Shown: piece by piece, positions 7,382 through 15,290 of the stretch | Layout: each line of letters starts with the position of its first letter | Numbering within the stretch: position 1 is the first letter of the stretch | Assembly: GCF_001984155.1 (NCBI RefSeq) | Contig: NZ_MTQO01000038.1 | Location: 183,968-247,967, forward strand | Direction: 5' to 3' | Origin: Actinosynnema sp. ALI-1.44 | GTDB taxonomy: Bacteria; Actinomycetota; Actinomycetes; Mycobacteriales; Pseudonocardiaceae | DNA: 64,000 bases | Notes under the pieces: model-generated | Database searches by the model: none | Told to the model about the DNA's origin: nothing | Seen by the model: the letters and a program-made list of their open reading frames with translations, nothing else | Made by a program: the position numbers and the translations under genes

Positions 7382-9871
7382 CTACCTCCCTTGTCCCAAC
7401 ACCCGCCGGAGGCGTCCCCCGGCTCGCCTGGCGAGCTCACGCGGCCCGCCCGCGTTCAGATATTCCTTCATCAACGCCACGTCACGCCGGACCGAGGCGA
7501 CCGCGCCGAGCGGCTTCGTGCCGACCATCGGTCCCGCGCCGGGCAGCCGGTCCGCCGCTGGCCGTGGGTCACGGCAGAACTCCACCAACGGCGCCAACGC
7601 CGTCTCCCACGTGTACCGGTCACGGACGGCTTCGATGCGTCCGCTGCATGCCCGCGCGAACTCCTTGTCGTACAGGACCTTTTCCAACGCGTCGGCCAGC
7701 GCCTGCGGGTCCTCAGCCGGGACGACCACGCCGAGGTTCTCCCGCTCGATCAGGTCCGCGAACGCGTCACCGGTCGTGGTCACGATCGGCAGCCCCGACC
7801 ACAGGTAGTCCAGGACGCGGGTGCGGAACGCGAACGTGGTCTCGACGTGCTCGTAGTGCGTGGTCACGCCGCAGTCGGCGTCCAGCAGCCAGTTCTGGCG
7901 CTCCTCGAACGGCACCCACGTCTCGTTGAAGACCACGTTGTCGCCGAGGTCGAGACGTGTGGCCAAGGCGCGGGCCCTGGTGGCCATGTCCATCTCGCCG
8001 ACGTCCGGGTTCGGGTGCTTCATCCCCAGGAACAACAGCTTCACGTCCGGGTGCGTGCCCCGCATCCGGTCGATCGCGTGCAACAGCGTCAGCGGGTCGA
8101 ACCAGTTGTAGATCCCACCCGCCCAGATGACGAGCTTGTCGTCCTGCCCGATCTTGCCGAGACGGTCGCGCGGGCCTGGACCTGTGCGCTGCGGCGGCTT
8201 CGCCGACAGGCCGAACGGCGCGACCGCGAGCAGCGAGCGCACGGACGGGTCGCTGTCGTACAGCGTGGGCGACAGACGGCCGATCGCGCCGAGGTGCCCG
8301 AGCCAGAAGTGCCGCTGCCGTTCCGACGCGCACAGGAAGAAGTCCCCGCGCAGCAACTGGTTGCTCAGCACCTCGGTGACCACCTCGACCACGTGCGCGC
8401 GGCGCGAGTCGGTCAGGTCCTTGCCCTGTTCCAGCTGTTCGAGGTGCATCGGGTCGTAGATATCACAGACCACGATCTTGCTGCTGGTTTTCAGCTGCGG
8501 AACCTGCTCGAGCACGTGACCCTGAAGGATCACGATGTGCGCCCAGTCGACGTGCTGGCCCATGTCCGTCGGCGCCTCGTAGCGCACGTCGAACGGCGCG
8601 GGCGGCGGGCTGGAGTGCGCGTTCATCGTGACCAGCCGGACGTCGTGCTCACCGCCGAGCACGTCCGCCATGTTCCACGCCCGGATCGCGGGCCCGGCCA
8701 TCCGCTCGGTGATCGCGTCGGACGTGACGATCAGGACGTTGCGGCGCAGCGTGTACAACTCGTCCAGGCCCATGGCCGCGACGAGTTTCTGGTGCGCCTC
8801 CAGATACGCCTGCTCCGGACAGGCGGGTTCGAGCGCGCTGTGCATCAACGGCAACAGGTCGGCGTCCGAGCGCACCCTGGCGGCCTGCTCGACCGCGCGG
8901 GACTCCTTGAGCGACGGGATCATCTCGACGAACCGGTCGATCGCGAGCATCGCGGCGGCCGAGACACGCGGGATCTCGATCGGATCCGTCAGGTCCGGGC
9001 CGGTCGCGGGCCGGTTGGTGATCTCCAGCTGGGTCGGGTCGATGTTGCCGCGCGCGGTCGCCCGGCGGACCGACAGCGCCAGCGCGGCCGGGAGCACCTT
9101 GCCGAGCGCTTCGTCCGACACGTTCTTGTACAACGCCGCCAGCGCGTTGCGCTCCAGCAGGTAGGTCTCGCGTGAGTTGTCCAACGTGGACATCGAACGG
9201 TGGTGCCGGTGGTAGGCGACCGACTTCGGCTCGTAGCGCACCCGCCAGCCGCGCAGGTTCAGCCGCCAGCCCAGGTCCACGTCCTCGTAGAACATGAAGA
9301 ACCGCTCGTCGAACCCGCCGAGCCGCTTGAACGTCGACGCACGGACGAACAGCGCCGACCCCGTGCCGAACAGGACGTCACGCGGAGTGTCGAACCGGCC
9401 GTCGTCGAGCTCACCCTGATGGGTTTTGTAGCCCATGCCGAACCAGGTCAGGCCGCCTTCGACGAAGTCGATCCGCTTGCCGTCCCAGTCGAGCACCTTG
9501 CTGGCCACGGCCGCCACCGTCGGCTCGGTCATCAGCACCTTGACCGCGGCGTCGACCCAGTCCGCGTGCGGCCGGGCGTCGTTGTTCAGGAAAGCGACCA
9601 CGCTGCCGTCGGCGTGCTGAACGCCCAGGTTGCAGCCGCCCGCGAAGCCGAGGTTGGTCTTGGACTCGACCAGCTCGACGCCGGGGGCGTTGGCCTTGAT
9701 CCGCTCGACGCTGCCGTCCCCGGAGGCGTTGTCCACGCAGATCACCTGGAGCCGGTCGGCCGGGTACGCCAGGTCGTCGGCCAGCGCGCGCAGGCACGTG
9801 ATCGTGTCTTCCGCGCCGCGGTAGTTGACCACGACCACCGACACGATCGGTAGCAGCGAGTCGTCGGGCAC
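7382..9871 (-). CDS. Bifunctional glycosyltransferase, GT2 fused to GT-B
   Basis: An 829-residue two-domain enzyme. The N-terminal GT2 (GT-A) domain has VSVVVVNYRG at 10-19, VDNASGDGS, the metal-site region FLNND (95-98) and YEDVDLGWR (195-203). A middle segment of about 250 residues is less clear. The C-terminal GT-B half has DKLVIWAGGIYNWFDP (about 578-593) and DYLWSGLPIVTTTGD. Such fusions usually add two successive sugars to a surface polysaccharide. The GTG start is preferred over an upstream in-frame codon because CCAGGAGG lies 4 bases upstream. The adjacent GT4 gene is almost certainly in the same transcript. Confidence 0.87.
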   Translation of the reverse strand: MPDDSLLPIVSVVVVNYRGAEDTITCLRALADDLAYPADRLQVICVDNASGDGSVERIKANAPGVELVESKTNLGFAGGCNLGVQHADGSVVAFLNNDARPHADWVDAAVKVLMTEPTVAAVASKVLDWDGKRIDFVEGGLTWFGMGYKTHQGELDDGRFDTPRDVLFGTGSALFVRASTFKRLGGFDERFFMFYEDVDLGWRLNLRGWRVRYEPKSVAYHRHHRSMSTLDNSRETYLLERNALAALYKNVSDEALGKVLPAALALSVRRATARGNIDPTQLEITNRPATGPDLTDPIEIPRVSAAAMLAIDRFVEMIPSLKESRAVEQAARVRSDADLLPLMHSALEPACPEQAYLEAHQKLVAAMGLDELYTLRRNVLIVTSDAITERMAGPAIRAWNMADVLGGEHDVRLVTMNAHSSPPPAPFDVRYEAPTDMGQHVDWAHIVILQGHVLEQVPQLKTSSKIVVCDIYDPMHLEQLEQGKDLTDSRRAHVVEVVTEVLSNQLLRGDFFLCASERQRHFWLGHLGAIGRLSPTLYDSDPSVRSLLAVAPFGLSAKPPQRTGPGPRDRLGKIGQDDKLVIWAGGIYNWFDPLTLLHAIDRMRGTHPDVKLLFLGMKHPNPDVGEMDMATRARALATRLDLGDNVVFNETWVPFEERQNWLLDADCGVTTHYEHVETTFAFRTRVLDYLWSGLPIVTTTGDAFADLIERENLGVVVPAEDPQALADALEKVLYDKEFARACSGRIEAVRDRYTWETALAPLVEFCRDPRPAADRLPGAGPMVGTKPLGAVASVRRDVALMKEYLNAGGPRELARRAGGRLRRVLGQGR

Positions 9872-9938
9872 GACACCTCCTGGATCTCTCACGTACCCCT
9901 TAAGACTGCCTCATCGTGCGTGGCGGCCGCGCAGTGGT

Positions 9939-9944
9939 TAGCCT
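9939..9944 (+). promoter_or_regulatory. -10 box TAGCCT for a leaderless transcript
   Basis: TAGCCT lies exactly 6 bases before the GTG start of the secreted-protein gene and no Shine-Dalgarno sequence is present, so transcription would begin at the start codon. No good -35 is seen. Confidence 0.4.
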
Positions 9945-9950
9945 GCGGCG

Positions 9951-10541
9951 GTGTTGGCCCGCGTGATCACAGCTGTACTGCTCGTAGTCCCGCCCGGTCC
10001 GGCCGCCGCCGACGAGCAGCCGACCTGCGCGGGCGGATTCGCGCCGAACCCGAGCGTGGAAGAGATCGCGGCCAACGGCCAACCCGCTGGTTACACGTTC
10101 GAACCCACGTGGTCCGTGCCGCCGGGAACACCGGCCGCCGAGCATCCCCGGTTGTCCGTGGACAAATCCAACCCGGTCTCCGGTGAGCACAACGCGACGA
10201 TCTCGACTCCGGCAGGCCGAGTGAGCACGGCATACGAGACAATTCCGACAGTCATCCCCAATGGGACATATCACCTCGTCGTGGGGGCGGGAACGCACGA
10301 CGTGTCGCAGAACCAACCGATCGGGTTGCGCTTCTACGACAAGGACGGCACGCAGGTGGCCGAACGATCCGTCCAGGCCGACCACGACATCGACACGGAC
10401 AACAAGCTCGGCCGGTTCGACCTGGGCCCGACAATCGCCCCCGCGAGCACGACGATGGTCAGGTTCTTCGCCGCGACCAACGCGAACTGGCTCAAGTGGG
10501 ACTGCGTCCACCTGACCATCTCCCCACCCAACTCCCGCTGA
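9951..10541 (+). CDS. Hypothetical secreted protein
   Basis: A 196-residue protein with a Sec signal peptide (VITAVLLVVPPGPAAA, predicted cleavage after AAA near residue 21) and a mature part that looks like a beta-sandwich: ENGTYHLVV-type strands (NGTYHLVVGAG, QPIGLRFYDKDGTQV, STTMVRFFAATNANWLKWDC). The two mature cysteines, near the start and near the end, could form a disulfide. No enzyme motif is recognised; the fold may bind carbohydrate or cell wall. It stands alone on the plus strand between leftward glycosyltransferases, and its 3' end overlaps the convergent GT2 gene by 50 bases. Confidence 0.72.
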   Translation: MLARVITAVLLVVPPGPAAADEQPTCAGGFAPNPSVEEIAANGQPAGYTFEPTWSVPPGTPAAEHPRLSVDKSNPVSGEHNATISTPAGRVSTAYETIPTVIPNGTYHLVVGAGTHDVSQNQPIGLRFYDKDGTQVAERSVQADHDIDTDNKLGRFDLGPTIAPASTTMVRFFAATNANWLKWDCVHLTISPPNSR

Positions 10542-11421
10542 CTTGTGCAACCAATGTGGCCTTCGTTGCACTTTTGGCAACCAATGTGGCCTTCGTTGCA
10601 CCCCTGCGGAGCACTTCGCGGAGGACGCGTAGGCGTAGGCCCACTTCGAAGTTCGCGGCGTCCGGGACCTCGCGTTTCAGCGGGATCAACGCCGTGATCA
10701 CGGCGAACCTGGCCAACTCGCGGACGGCGATCCGAAGCGGTGCGTTGCGCAGCAGCGTCAGCAGGCGGTTGCGTTCGTTCCACCGGTGGAAGTCGACCGA
10801 GCCGGGATGGGCCGTGGCGCCGTGCAGGTGCACGACCTCGGCGGCCGGGACCGACACGATCCGCCAGCCCGCGCGGCGCAGCCGCCACGACGTGTCGGTG
10901 TCCTCGTAATAACAAAAGAACTCCACCGGCACGCCACCGATCGCGCGCAGTGCGTCGACACGGGTCAGCGCCGCACCGCCGCAGAAACCGAAGATCGGCC
11001 CCTCGGTCAGGTCGATGCCGTGGCCGTCACGGGTCAGCCCGACACCGACCGACTGGACCTCGCCCGTGCTCGTGAGCAGCTTCGCGCTGGCCGCCGCGAC
11101 TCGCGGGTCGGCGTCCAGCGCGTCCTCCAGAGCGCTCAGCCAGCCGGGGAGGGGCATAGCGTCGTCGTTGAGCCACGCCATGTACGGCGTGCCGCACACG
11201 TCCAACGCGGCCTGGATCCCGCCCGCGTAGCCGGTGTTGCGCGGCAACCGGAGGACCTCGGGGCTGGTGGGGTGGTCACGTGCCAGCTCGCCGGAGCCGT
11301 CGTCGGAGGCGTTGTCCACCACCAGGATCCGATGTGGACGGTCTTGCTTGGCCAGCGCGTCCAGACACGCCTCGATGTGCGCACGGCCGCGCCAGGTCAC
11401 GACCACCACGGTTGTCCGCAC
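10492..11421 (-). CDS. Glycosyltransferase family 2
   Basis: A 309-residue GT-A enzyme. It begins RTTVVVVTWRGRAHIEACL and has VVDNASDDGS, NTGYAGG, the metal site WLNDDAMP and FFCYYEDTDTSWRLRRAGW, all typical of rhamnosyl- and related GT2 transferases. The GTG at 11421 fits the family start; an ATG 27 bases upstream (11448) is possible but neither has a good ribosome binding site. The last 40 residues are unlike the family: they read through two tandem copies of a dispersed repeat (ATKATLVAKSATKATLVAQ) and overlap the convergent secreted-protein gene, so the native stop codon has probably been lost. Confidence 0.85.
   Translation of the reverse strand: MRTTVVVVTWRGRAHIEACLDALAKQDRPHRILVVDNASDDGSGELARDHPTSPEVLRLPRNTGYAGGIQAALDVCGTPYMAWLNDDAMPLPGWLSALEDALDADPRVAAASAKLLTSTGEVQSVGVGLTRDGHGIDLTEGPIFGFCGGAALTRVDALRAIGGVPVEFFCYYEDTDTSWRLRRAGWRIVSVPAAEVVHLHGATAHPGSVDFHRWNERNRLLTLLRNAPLRIAVRELARFAVITALIPLKREVPDAANFEVGLRLRVLREVLRRGATKATLVAKSATKATLVAQVSGSWVGRWSGGRSPT
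10546..10600. repeat. Two direct copies of a 24-nt dispersed element
   Basis: The sequence starting GCAACCAATGTGG and ending CCTTCGTTGCA occurs at 10547-10570 and again at 10577-10600, an exact 30-base period. Each unit has short inverted ends (TGCAAC/GTTGCA). Two further copies, in inverted orientation to each other, lie at 41088-41141. The location at the junction of two convergent genes fits a termination or gene-end element. Confidence 0.85.
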
Positions 11422-11447
11422 GGGCAGCAACCCTACCCGCGACCACA

Positions 11448-11453
11448 TAGGCT
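11448..11453 (+). promoter_or_regulatory. -10 box TAGGCT for a leaderless transcript
   Basis: TAGGCT ends 6 bases before the ATG of the rightward GT4 gene, which has no Shine-Dalgarno sequence. It lies in the 38-base gap between divergent glycosyltransferases. Confidence 0.4.
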
Positions 11454-11459
11454 GACGCG

Positions 11460-12596
11460 ATGCCCGAACTGGTCGTGCTGACCGAACAACTGCTGGCCCC
11501 GGTCCCCGGTGGAACCGGCCGGTACACCAGCGAACTGCTGCACGCCATGGTCAAACAGGTGCCGTCGGGCTGGACGGTCGTCGGTGTCACGGCGAAGCAC
11601 AAGAACCCCGCCGCCGCGATGGTCTCCGGGATCAGCGGCTCGCGGATGATGCCGTTGCCGCGCCGGGCGTTGACCTTGGCCTGGGAACGCGGGGTGCGGC
11701 TGTGGCCAGGCGGCGACGCCGTCCACGCGCCCACGCCGTTCGCGCCACCCGCGCCACGCCGAGGCCGCAGCCTTGTCGTGACCATCCACGACACCGTGCC
11801 GTTCACGCACCCCGAGACGCTCACCCGTCGCGGCGCCGCCTGGCACCAGGCGATGATCAGGCGCGCGACCCGGCTGGCGTCGGCCATCGTCGTGCCAACC
11901 GCGGCCGTCGCCTCCGAACTGGCCAGTTACGCACCGGGTCCCGCGCGCGTGCACGTCGTCGGGCATGGCGTGCCGGACGTGCTCACGCGTCTTCCCGCGC
12001 CGGACGTTGCCGAACGCATCGTGGAGCGCCTGCGGCTGCCTGAGCGGTATGTGCTCGCGGTCGGCACGGTCGAGCCACGCAAAGGCCTGGATGTCCTGGT
12101 GGAAGCCATGGCCAGGCCGGTGGCTCCGGACCTGCCGCTGGTGGTCGCCGGGCCGCCCGGGTGGGGCGGGGTCGACCTGGCCGGGATCGCCGCCGAGAGC
12201 GGACTGCCGCCGGGACGGCTGCACCTGCTCGGCAAGCTGACCGACAGGGAGCTCGCGGTCGTGCTGCAACGGGCGTCCGTGCTGGCCGCGCCCAGCATGG
12301 CGGAGGGATTCGGGCTGCCCGTGCTCGAGGCCATGGCCACCGGTGTGCCCGTCGTGCACTCCGACGCCCCGGCACTGGTCGAAGTGGCAGGCGGCACAGG
12401 TGTCGTGGCCAGGCGCAACGACCCCACGGCGCTGGCTGACGCGTTGCACAACGTGATCGACTTCCCCGAGCACACGGCTGGGCTCGTGCGTGCGGCCAAG
12501 GCCCGTGCGGCCAGGTTCACGTGGGCCAAGGCCGCCGACTCGCTGTGGCGACTCCATGTCGAGCTTCATAACGCTGCGCATCGCGGGCCAGTGTGA
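11460..12596 (+). CDS. Glycosyltransferase family 4
   Basis: A 378-residue GT-B transferase. LLAPVPGGTGRYTSELL near residue 11-27 is the acceptor-domain glycine loop, VGTVEPRKGLDVLVEAM is the sugar-nucleotide phosphate region and MAEGFGLPVLEAMATG contains the EX7E motif. It is a cytoplasmic or peripheral membrane enzyme that most likely adds mannose or a similar hexose to a lipid-linked surface glycan. It heads a rightward run of three transferases ending in wbbL, separated from the next gene by 50 bases that carry their own promoter-like box. Confidence 0.88.
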   Translation: MPELVVLTEQLLAPVPGGTGRYTSELLHAMVKQVPSGWTVVGVTAKHKNPAAAMVSGISGSRMMPLPRRALTLAWERGVRLWPGGDAVHAPTPFAPPAPRRGRSLVVTIHDTVPFTHPETLTRRGAAWHQAMIRRATRLASAIVVPTAAVASELASYAPGPARVHVVGHGVPDVLTRLPAPDVAERIVERLRLPERYVLAVGTVEPRKGLDVLVEAMARPVAPDLPLVVAGPPGWGGVDLAGIAAESGLPPGRLHLLGKLTDRELAVVLQRASVLAAPSMAEGFGLPVLEAMATGVPVVHSDAPALVEVAGGTGVVARRNDPTALADALHNVIDFPEHTAGLVRAAKARAARFTWAKAADSLWRLHVELHNAAHRGPV

Positions 12597-12634
12597 GTTA
12601 CCCGGTTCGGCCCATACGCCCTTTCGTGGGGACG

Positions 12635-12640
12635 TAGTCT
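12635..12640 (+). promoter_or_regulatory. -10 box TAGTCT for a leaderless transcript
   Basis: TAGTCT is placed 6 bases before the GTG at 12647, with no ribosome binding site in the gap. Confidence 0.4.
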
Positions 12641-12646
12641 GCATGC

Positions 12647-13798
12647 GTGGTCAGTCCTGAACCCTCCGTGTTGATCGACGCCACGGCCGTTCCAGCGGAC
12701 CGCGGCGGGGTCGGCCGCTACGTCGATTCGCTGGTGTCCGCATTGGACGGCGACGGCGCACGGATCTCAGTGGCCTGCCAGCTCAGGGACGCGGAGCTGT
12801 ACTCGGCGCTCGCCCCGAACTCACGCATCGTGACCACGCGCGAATCGATCGAGACCAGGACAGCGCGGCTGGCGTGGGAACAGACGACCCTGCCGGGGCT
12901 GGTCCGGCGGCTGGGCGCGGACGTGCTGCACTCGCCGCACTACACGACACCGCTGGCCAACTCGGCGGCCTCGGTCGTCACGCTGCACGACGCCACTTTC
13001 TTCACCGACGCGGTGCTGCACTCGTCGGTCAAAGCACGGTTCTTCCGCGGTTGGACCCGCGTGGCCCTCAACCGCGCCACGCTGTGCGTCGTCCCCAGCG
13101 ACGCGACCGCCGCCGAGCTGATCAGGGTCGCCCGTGCCAACCCGCGATCGATGGAGGTCGTACGGCACGGCGTCGACGTGGACCGCTTCCACCAGCCAAC
13201 CCCCGAAGAGATCGACGCCGCGCGAGCCACCATCGGCCTGCCACGCATGCCGTACGTGGCGTTCCTCGGCGCGTTGGAGCCACGCAAGAACGTTCCCGCG
13301 CTGATCCGTGGCTTCGCCAAGGCGTGTGAAGGCCGCGCCAACCCGCCCGCGCTCGTCCTCGCAGGCCAACCAGGCTGGGACGGACAGGTCGAGCGCGCGC
13401 TGGACGCATTGCCGCACCGGCTGCGCGTGATCCGCGCGGGTTACCTGCCGTTCTCGCAGCTGTCCGGATTCCTCGGCGGCGCGGAACTGGTCGCGTACCC
13501 CAGCCTCGGCGAGGGGTTCGGACTGCCGGTGCTCGAGGCCATGGCCTGCGGTGCGTGCGTACTGACCACAAGCAGGCTGTCGTTGCCCGAGGTCGGCGGC
13601 GACGCGGTCGCGTACTGCGGTGTCGGCGCGGGCGACATCGGGGCAGCGCTGGCCGAGCTCCTCGACGACCCAGCACGGCGGTCCACGCTGTCGTCGGCGG
13701 CGCAACTGCGGTCGAAGGAGTTCACATGGGCCCAGTCCGCGGCGCAGCACCGGGCCGTCTACAGCCGGGCGATGGCCATCCACAGACGCGGATTGTGA
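12647..13798 (+). CDS. Glycosyltransferase family 4
   Basis: A 383-residue GT-B enzyme, paralogous to the gene before it. VLIDATAVPADRGGVGRYV opens the acceptor half, FLGALEPRKNVPALI the donor half, and GEGFGLPVLEAMACG carries the EX7E pair. The stop codon overlaps the start of wbbL (GTGA at 13795-13798), so the two are translationally coupled and probably serve the same polysaccharide. The start GTG is supported by the adjacent TANNNT box rather than by a ribosome binding site. Confidence 0.88.
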   Translation: MVSPEPSVLIDATAVPADRGGVGRYVDSLVSALDGDGARISVACQLRDAELYSALAPNSRIVTTRESIETRTARLAWEQTTLPGLVRRLGADVLHSPHYTTPLANSAASVVTLHDATFFTDAVLHSSVKARFFRGWTRVALNRATLCVVPSDATAAELIRVARANPRSMEVVRHGVDVDRFHQPTPEEIDAARATIGLPRMPYVAFLGALEPRKNVPALIRGFAKACEGRANPPALVLAGQPGWDGQVERALDALPHRLRVIRAGYLPFSQLSGFLGGAELVAYPSLGEGFGLPVLEAMACGACVLTTSRLSLPEVGGDAVAYCGVGAGDIGAALAELLDDPARRSTLSSAAQLRSKEFTWAQSAAQHRAVYSRAMAIHRRGL

Positions 13799-14679
13799 CT
13801 GTGACAGAATCCACGGCCGTGACCGAACCGAAACGTTATGGCGACGAGCTGGCGGTGGTCACCGTCACCTACTCGCCGGGCGAGACGATCGAACGTTTCC
13901 TCGACACCCTGGCCACAGCGACCGAGCGCCCGATCCAGGTGGTCATGGCCGACAACGGGTCGACCGACGGCGCCCCGGAGAAAGCGGCGCAACGCGACGG
14001 CGTGCGCCTGCTGAACACCGGCGAGAACCTCGGGTACGGCACAGCGGCCAACCGCGGCGCGGCCGAGTTCGGTGACGAGTTCGGCTGGATCATCGTGGCC
14101 AACCCCGACATCGAATGGGCCCCCGGCTCCATCGACGAACTGCTCAAGGCGGCGTCCCGCTGGCCGCGCGGTGGCGCGTTCGGCCCCCTGATCCGCGAGA
14201 CCAACGGCGAGATCTACCCGTCCGCGCGGCTGCTGCCATCGCTGGGCAAGGGCGTGGGCCACGCGATCGTCGGACGCGTGTGGCGGGACAACCCGTGGAC
14301 CAAGGCGTACCGGCAGTCCGACACCGAGGTTCGTGAACGCACCGCAGGGTGGCTGTCCGGATCGTGCCAACTGCTGCGCCGGGAGGCGTTCGACTCGGTG
14401 GACGGGTTCGACCCGCGCTACTTCATGTACTTCGAGGACGTCGACCTCGGCGACCGCCTCGGCAAGGCCGGGTGGCAGAACGTCTACGTGCCCACGGCCG
14501 AAGTCACCCACATCGGCGGGCACTCCACGTCCAAGGCGTCGGCGAAGATGCTCGCCGCGCACCACGCCAGCGCTTACCGGTACCTGGCCGACCGGCACCA
14601 GGGGCCGGAGTGGAAGCCCGTTCTGGCCGCCATCAAGGCCGGGCTGAAGCTCCGGCTCAAGATGGAGACCCGCAGCTGA
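13795..14679 (+). CDS. wbbL: Decaprenyl-diphospho-GlcNAc L-rhamnosyltransferase
   Basis: A 294-residue GT2 enzyme that transfers rhamnose from dTDP-L-rhamnose to decaprenyl-PP-GlcNAc, making the linker between peptidoglycan and arabinogalactan. The stretch VTVTYSPGETIERFLDTL, then ATERPIQVVMADNGSTDG and NTGENLGYGTAANRG, closely resembles mycobacterial WbbL1; ANPDIEW and YFMYFEDVDLGDRLGKAGW complete the active site. The GTG at 13795 overlaps the upstream stop; a second GTG two codons later is also possible. rmlD, which makes the donor, is at the left edge of the window, and manC is next to the right, as in mycobacteria. Confidence 0.92.
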   Translation: MTVTESTAVTEPKRYGDELAVVTVTYSPGETIERFLDTLATATERPIQVVMADNGSTDGAPEKAAQRDGVRLLNTGENLGYGTAANRGAAEFGDEFGWIIVANPDIEWAPGSIDELLKAASRWPRGGAFGPLIRETNGEIYPSARLLPSLGKGVGHAIVGRVWRDNPWTKAYRQSDTEVRERTAGWLSGSCQLLRREAFDSVDGFDPRYFMYFEDVDLGDRLGKAGWQNVYVPTAEVTHIGGHSTSKASAKMLAAHHASAYRYLADRHQGPEWKPVLAAIKAGLKLRLKMETRS

Positions 14680-14682
14680 AGC

Positions 14683-14728
14683 CTCGTGAGTGTTTGTCGG
14701 GGTTCCAACCCTGACAAACACTCACGAC
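14683..14728. repeat. CTCGTGAG-type palindrome after wbbL
   Basis: Inverted repeat with 22-base arms (20 of 22 pairing) around a CC loop; the left arm starts CTCGTGAGTGTTTGTCGGGG. It lies 4 bases after the wbbL stop codon and is one of three related hairpins in the window (others at 26813 and 31754). It probably works as a terminator for both strands, though no T-tract follows. Confidence 0.85.
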
Positions 14729-14763
14729 CAGGTTCAGGGGATGCCGGGGCGGGGGCGCGGTGG

Positions 14764-15174
14764 CTAGAACTTGCCGTCCAGCCGCTGCGACAGAGACGGG
14801 CGGGGGCTCGGCTTCTTCACCGTCGGCACCATGCCCTCCGGCTGGGGTTCGGGCTGCTGGGGCTCGGGCGCCGGTGTCTGCCGTGGCAGGCCGTGCGGCG
14901 GGGTTTCGATCTGGCCCTGGCTCGCCGGGAACGGCTGCGGACGACGCGGCGAAGGTTGCCGCTGCGTCGGCTGGGGTTCGGTCAGCGGATGCCCGACCAC
15001 CATCGTGGCCTCGCTGTCCTGGTGGTTCTCGTCAAGGGAAGCCACGACCACCCGAGGGATCTGCAGCGTGTTCGCCGCGTCCATCGGGGAGATCGCGTCC
15101 TCCGGCGTCACCACGAAGGCACCGCGCGCGCGGGCGCGGGCCAGAGCGGCATCGGCTCGCTCCCGGGGATCCAT
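14764..15174 (-). CDS. Conserved actinobacterial hypothetical protein
   Basis: A 136-residue protein. Residues 1-55 form a compact helical region (DPRERADAALARARARGAFV, VTPEDAISPMDAANTLQIPR); the remainder is rich in proline and glutamine (QPEPQPEG, RRPQPFPASQGQ) and is probably disordered. No signal peptide or membrane segment. The second in-frame ATG is chosen because the 13 residues before it are only low-complexity Arg/Gly. It lies on the same strand as manC but 116 bases downstream of it, so it may be read from the manC transcript. Function unknown; partner binding by the disordered tail is a guess. Confidence 0.7.
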   Translation of the reverse strand: MDPRERADAALARARARGAFVVTPEDAISPMDAANTLQIPRVVVASLDENHQDSEATMVVGHPLTEPQPTQRQPSPRRPQPFPASQGQIETPPHGLPRQTPAPEPQQPEPQPEGMVPTVKKPSPRPSLSQRLDGKF

Positions 15175-15290
15175 GCTCCGGCCTCTCCCGCGTTGCCTCG
15201 AGCCGGCACCCACACCGGCTGTCCCGTTGCCATCAGAGTATCCCTAGTCAGGGCAGGCGTCAGGGAAGAACTGAAAACAGTATGTTGATC

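Noticed and set aside
7196..9175. 659-codon plus-strand open frame
   Set aside because: Lies opposite two well-supported glycosyltransferases and shows no domain.
10546..10600. Possible CRISPR array
   Set aside because: Only two repeat units with a 6-base spacer and no cas genes.
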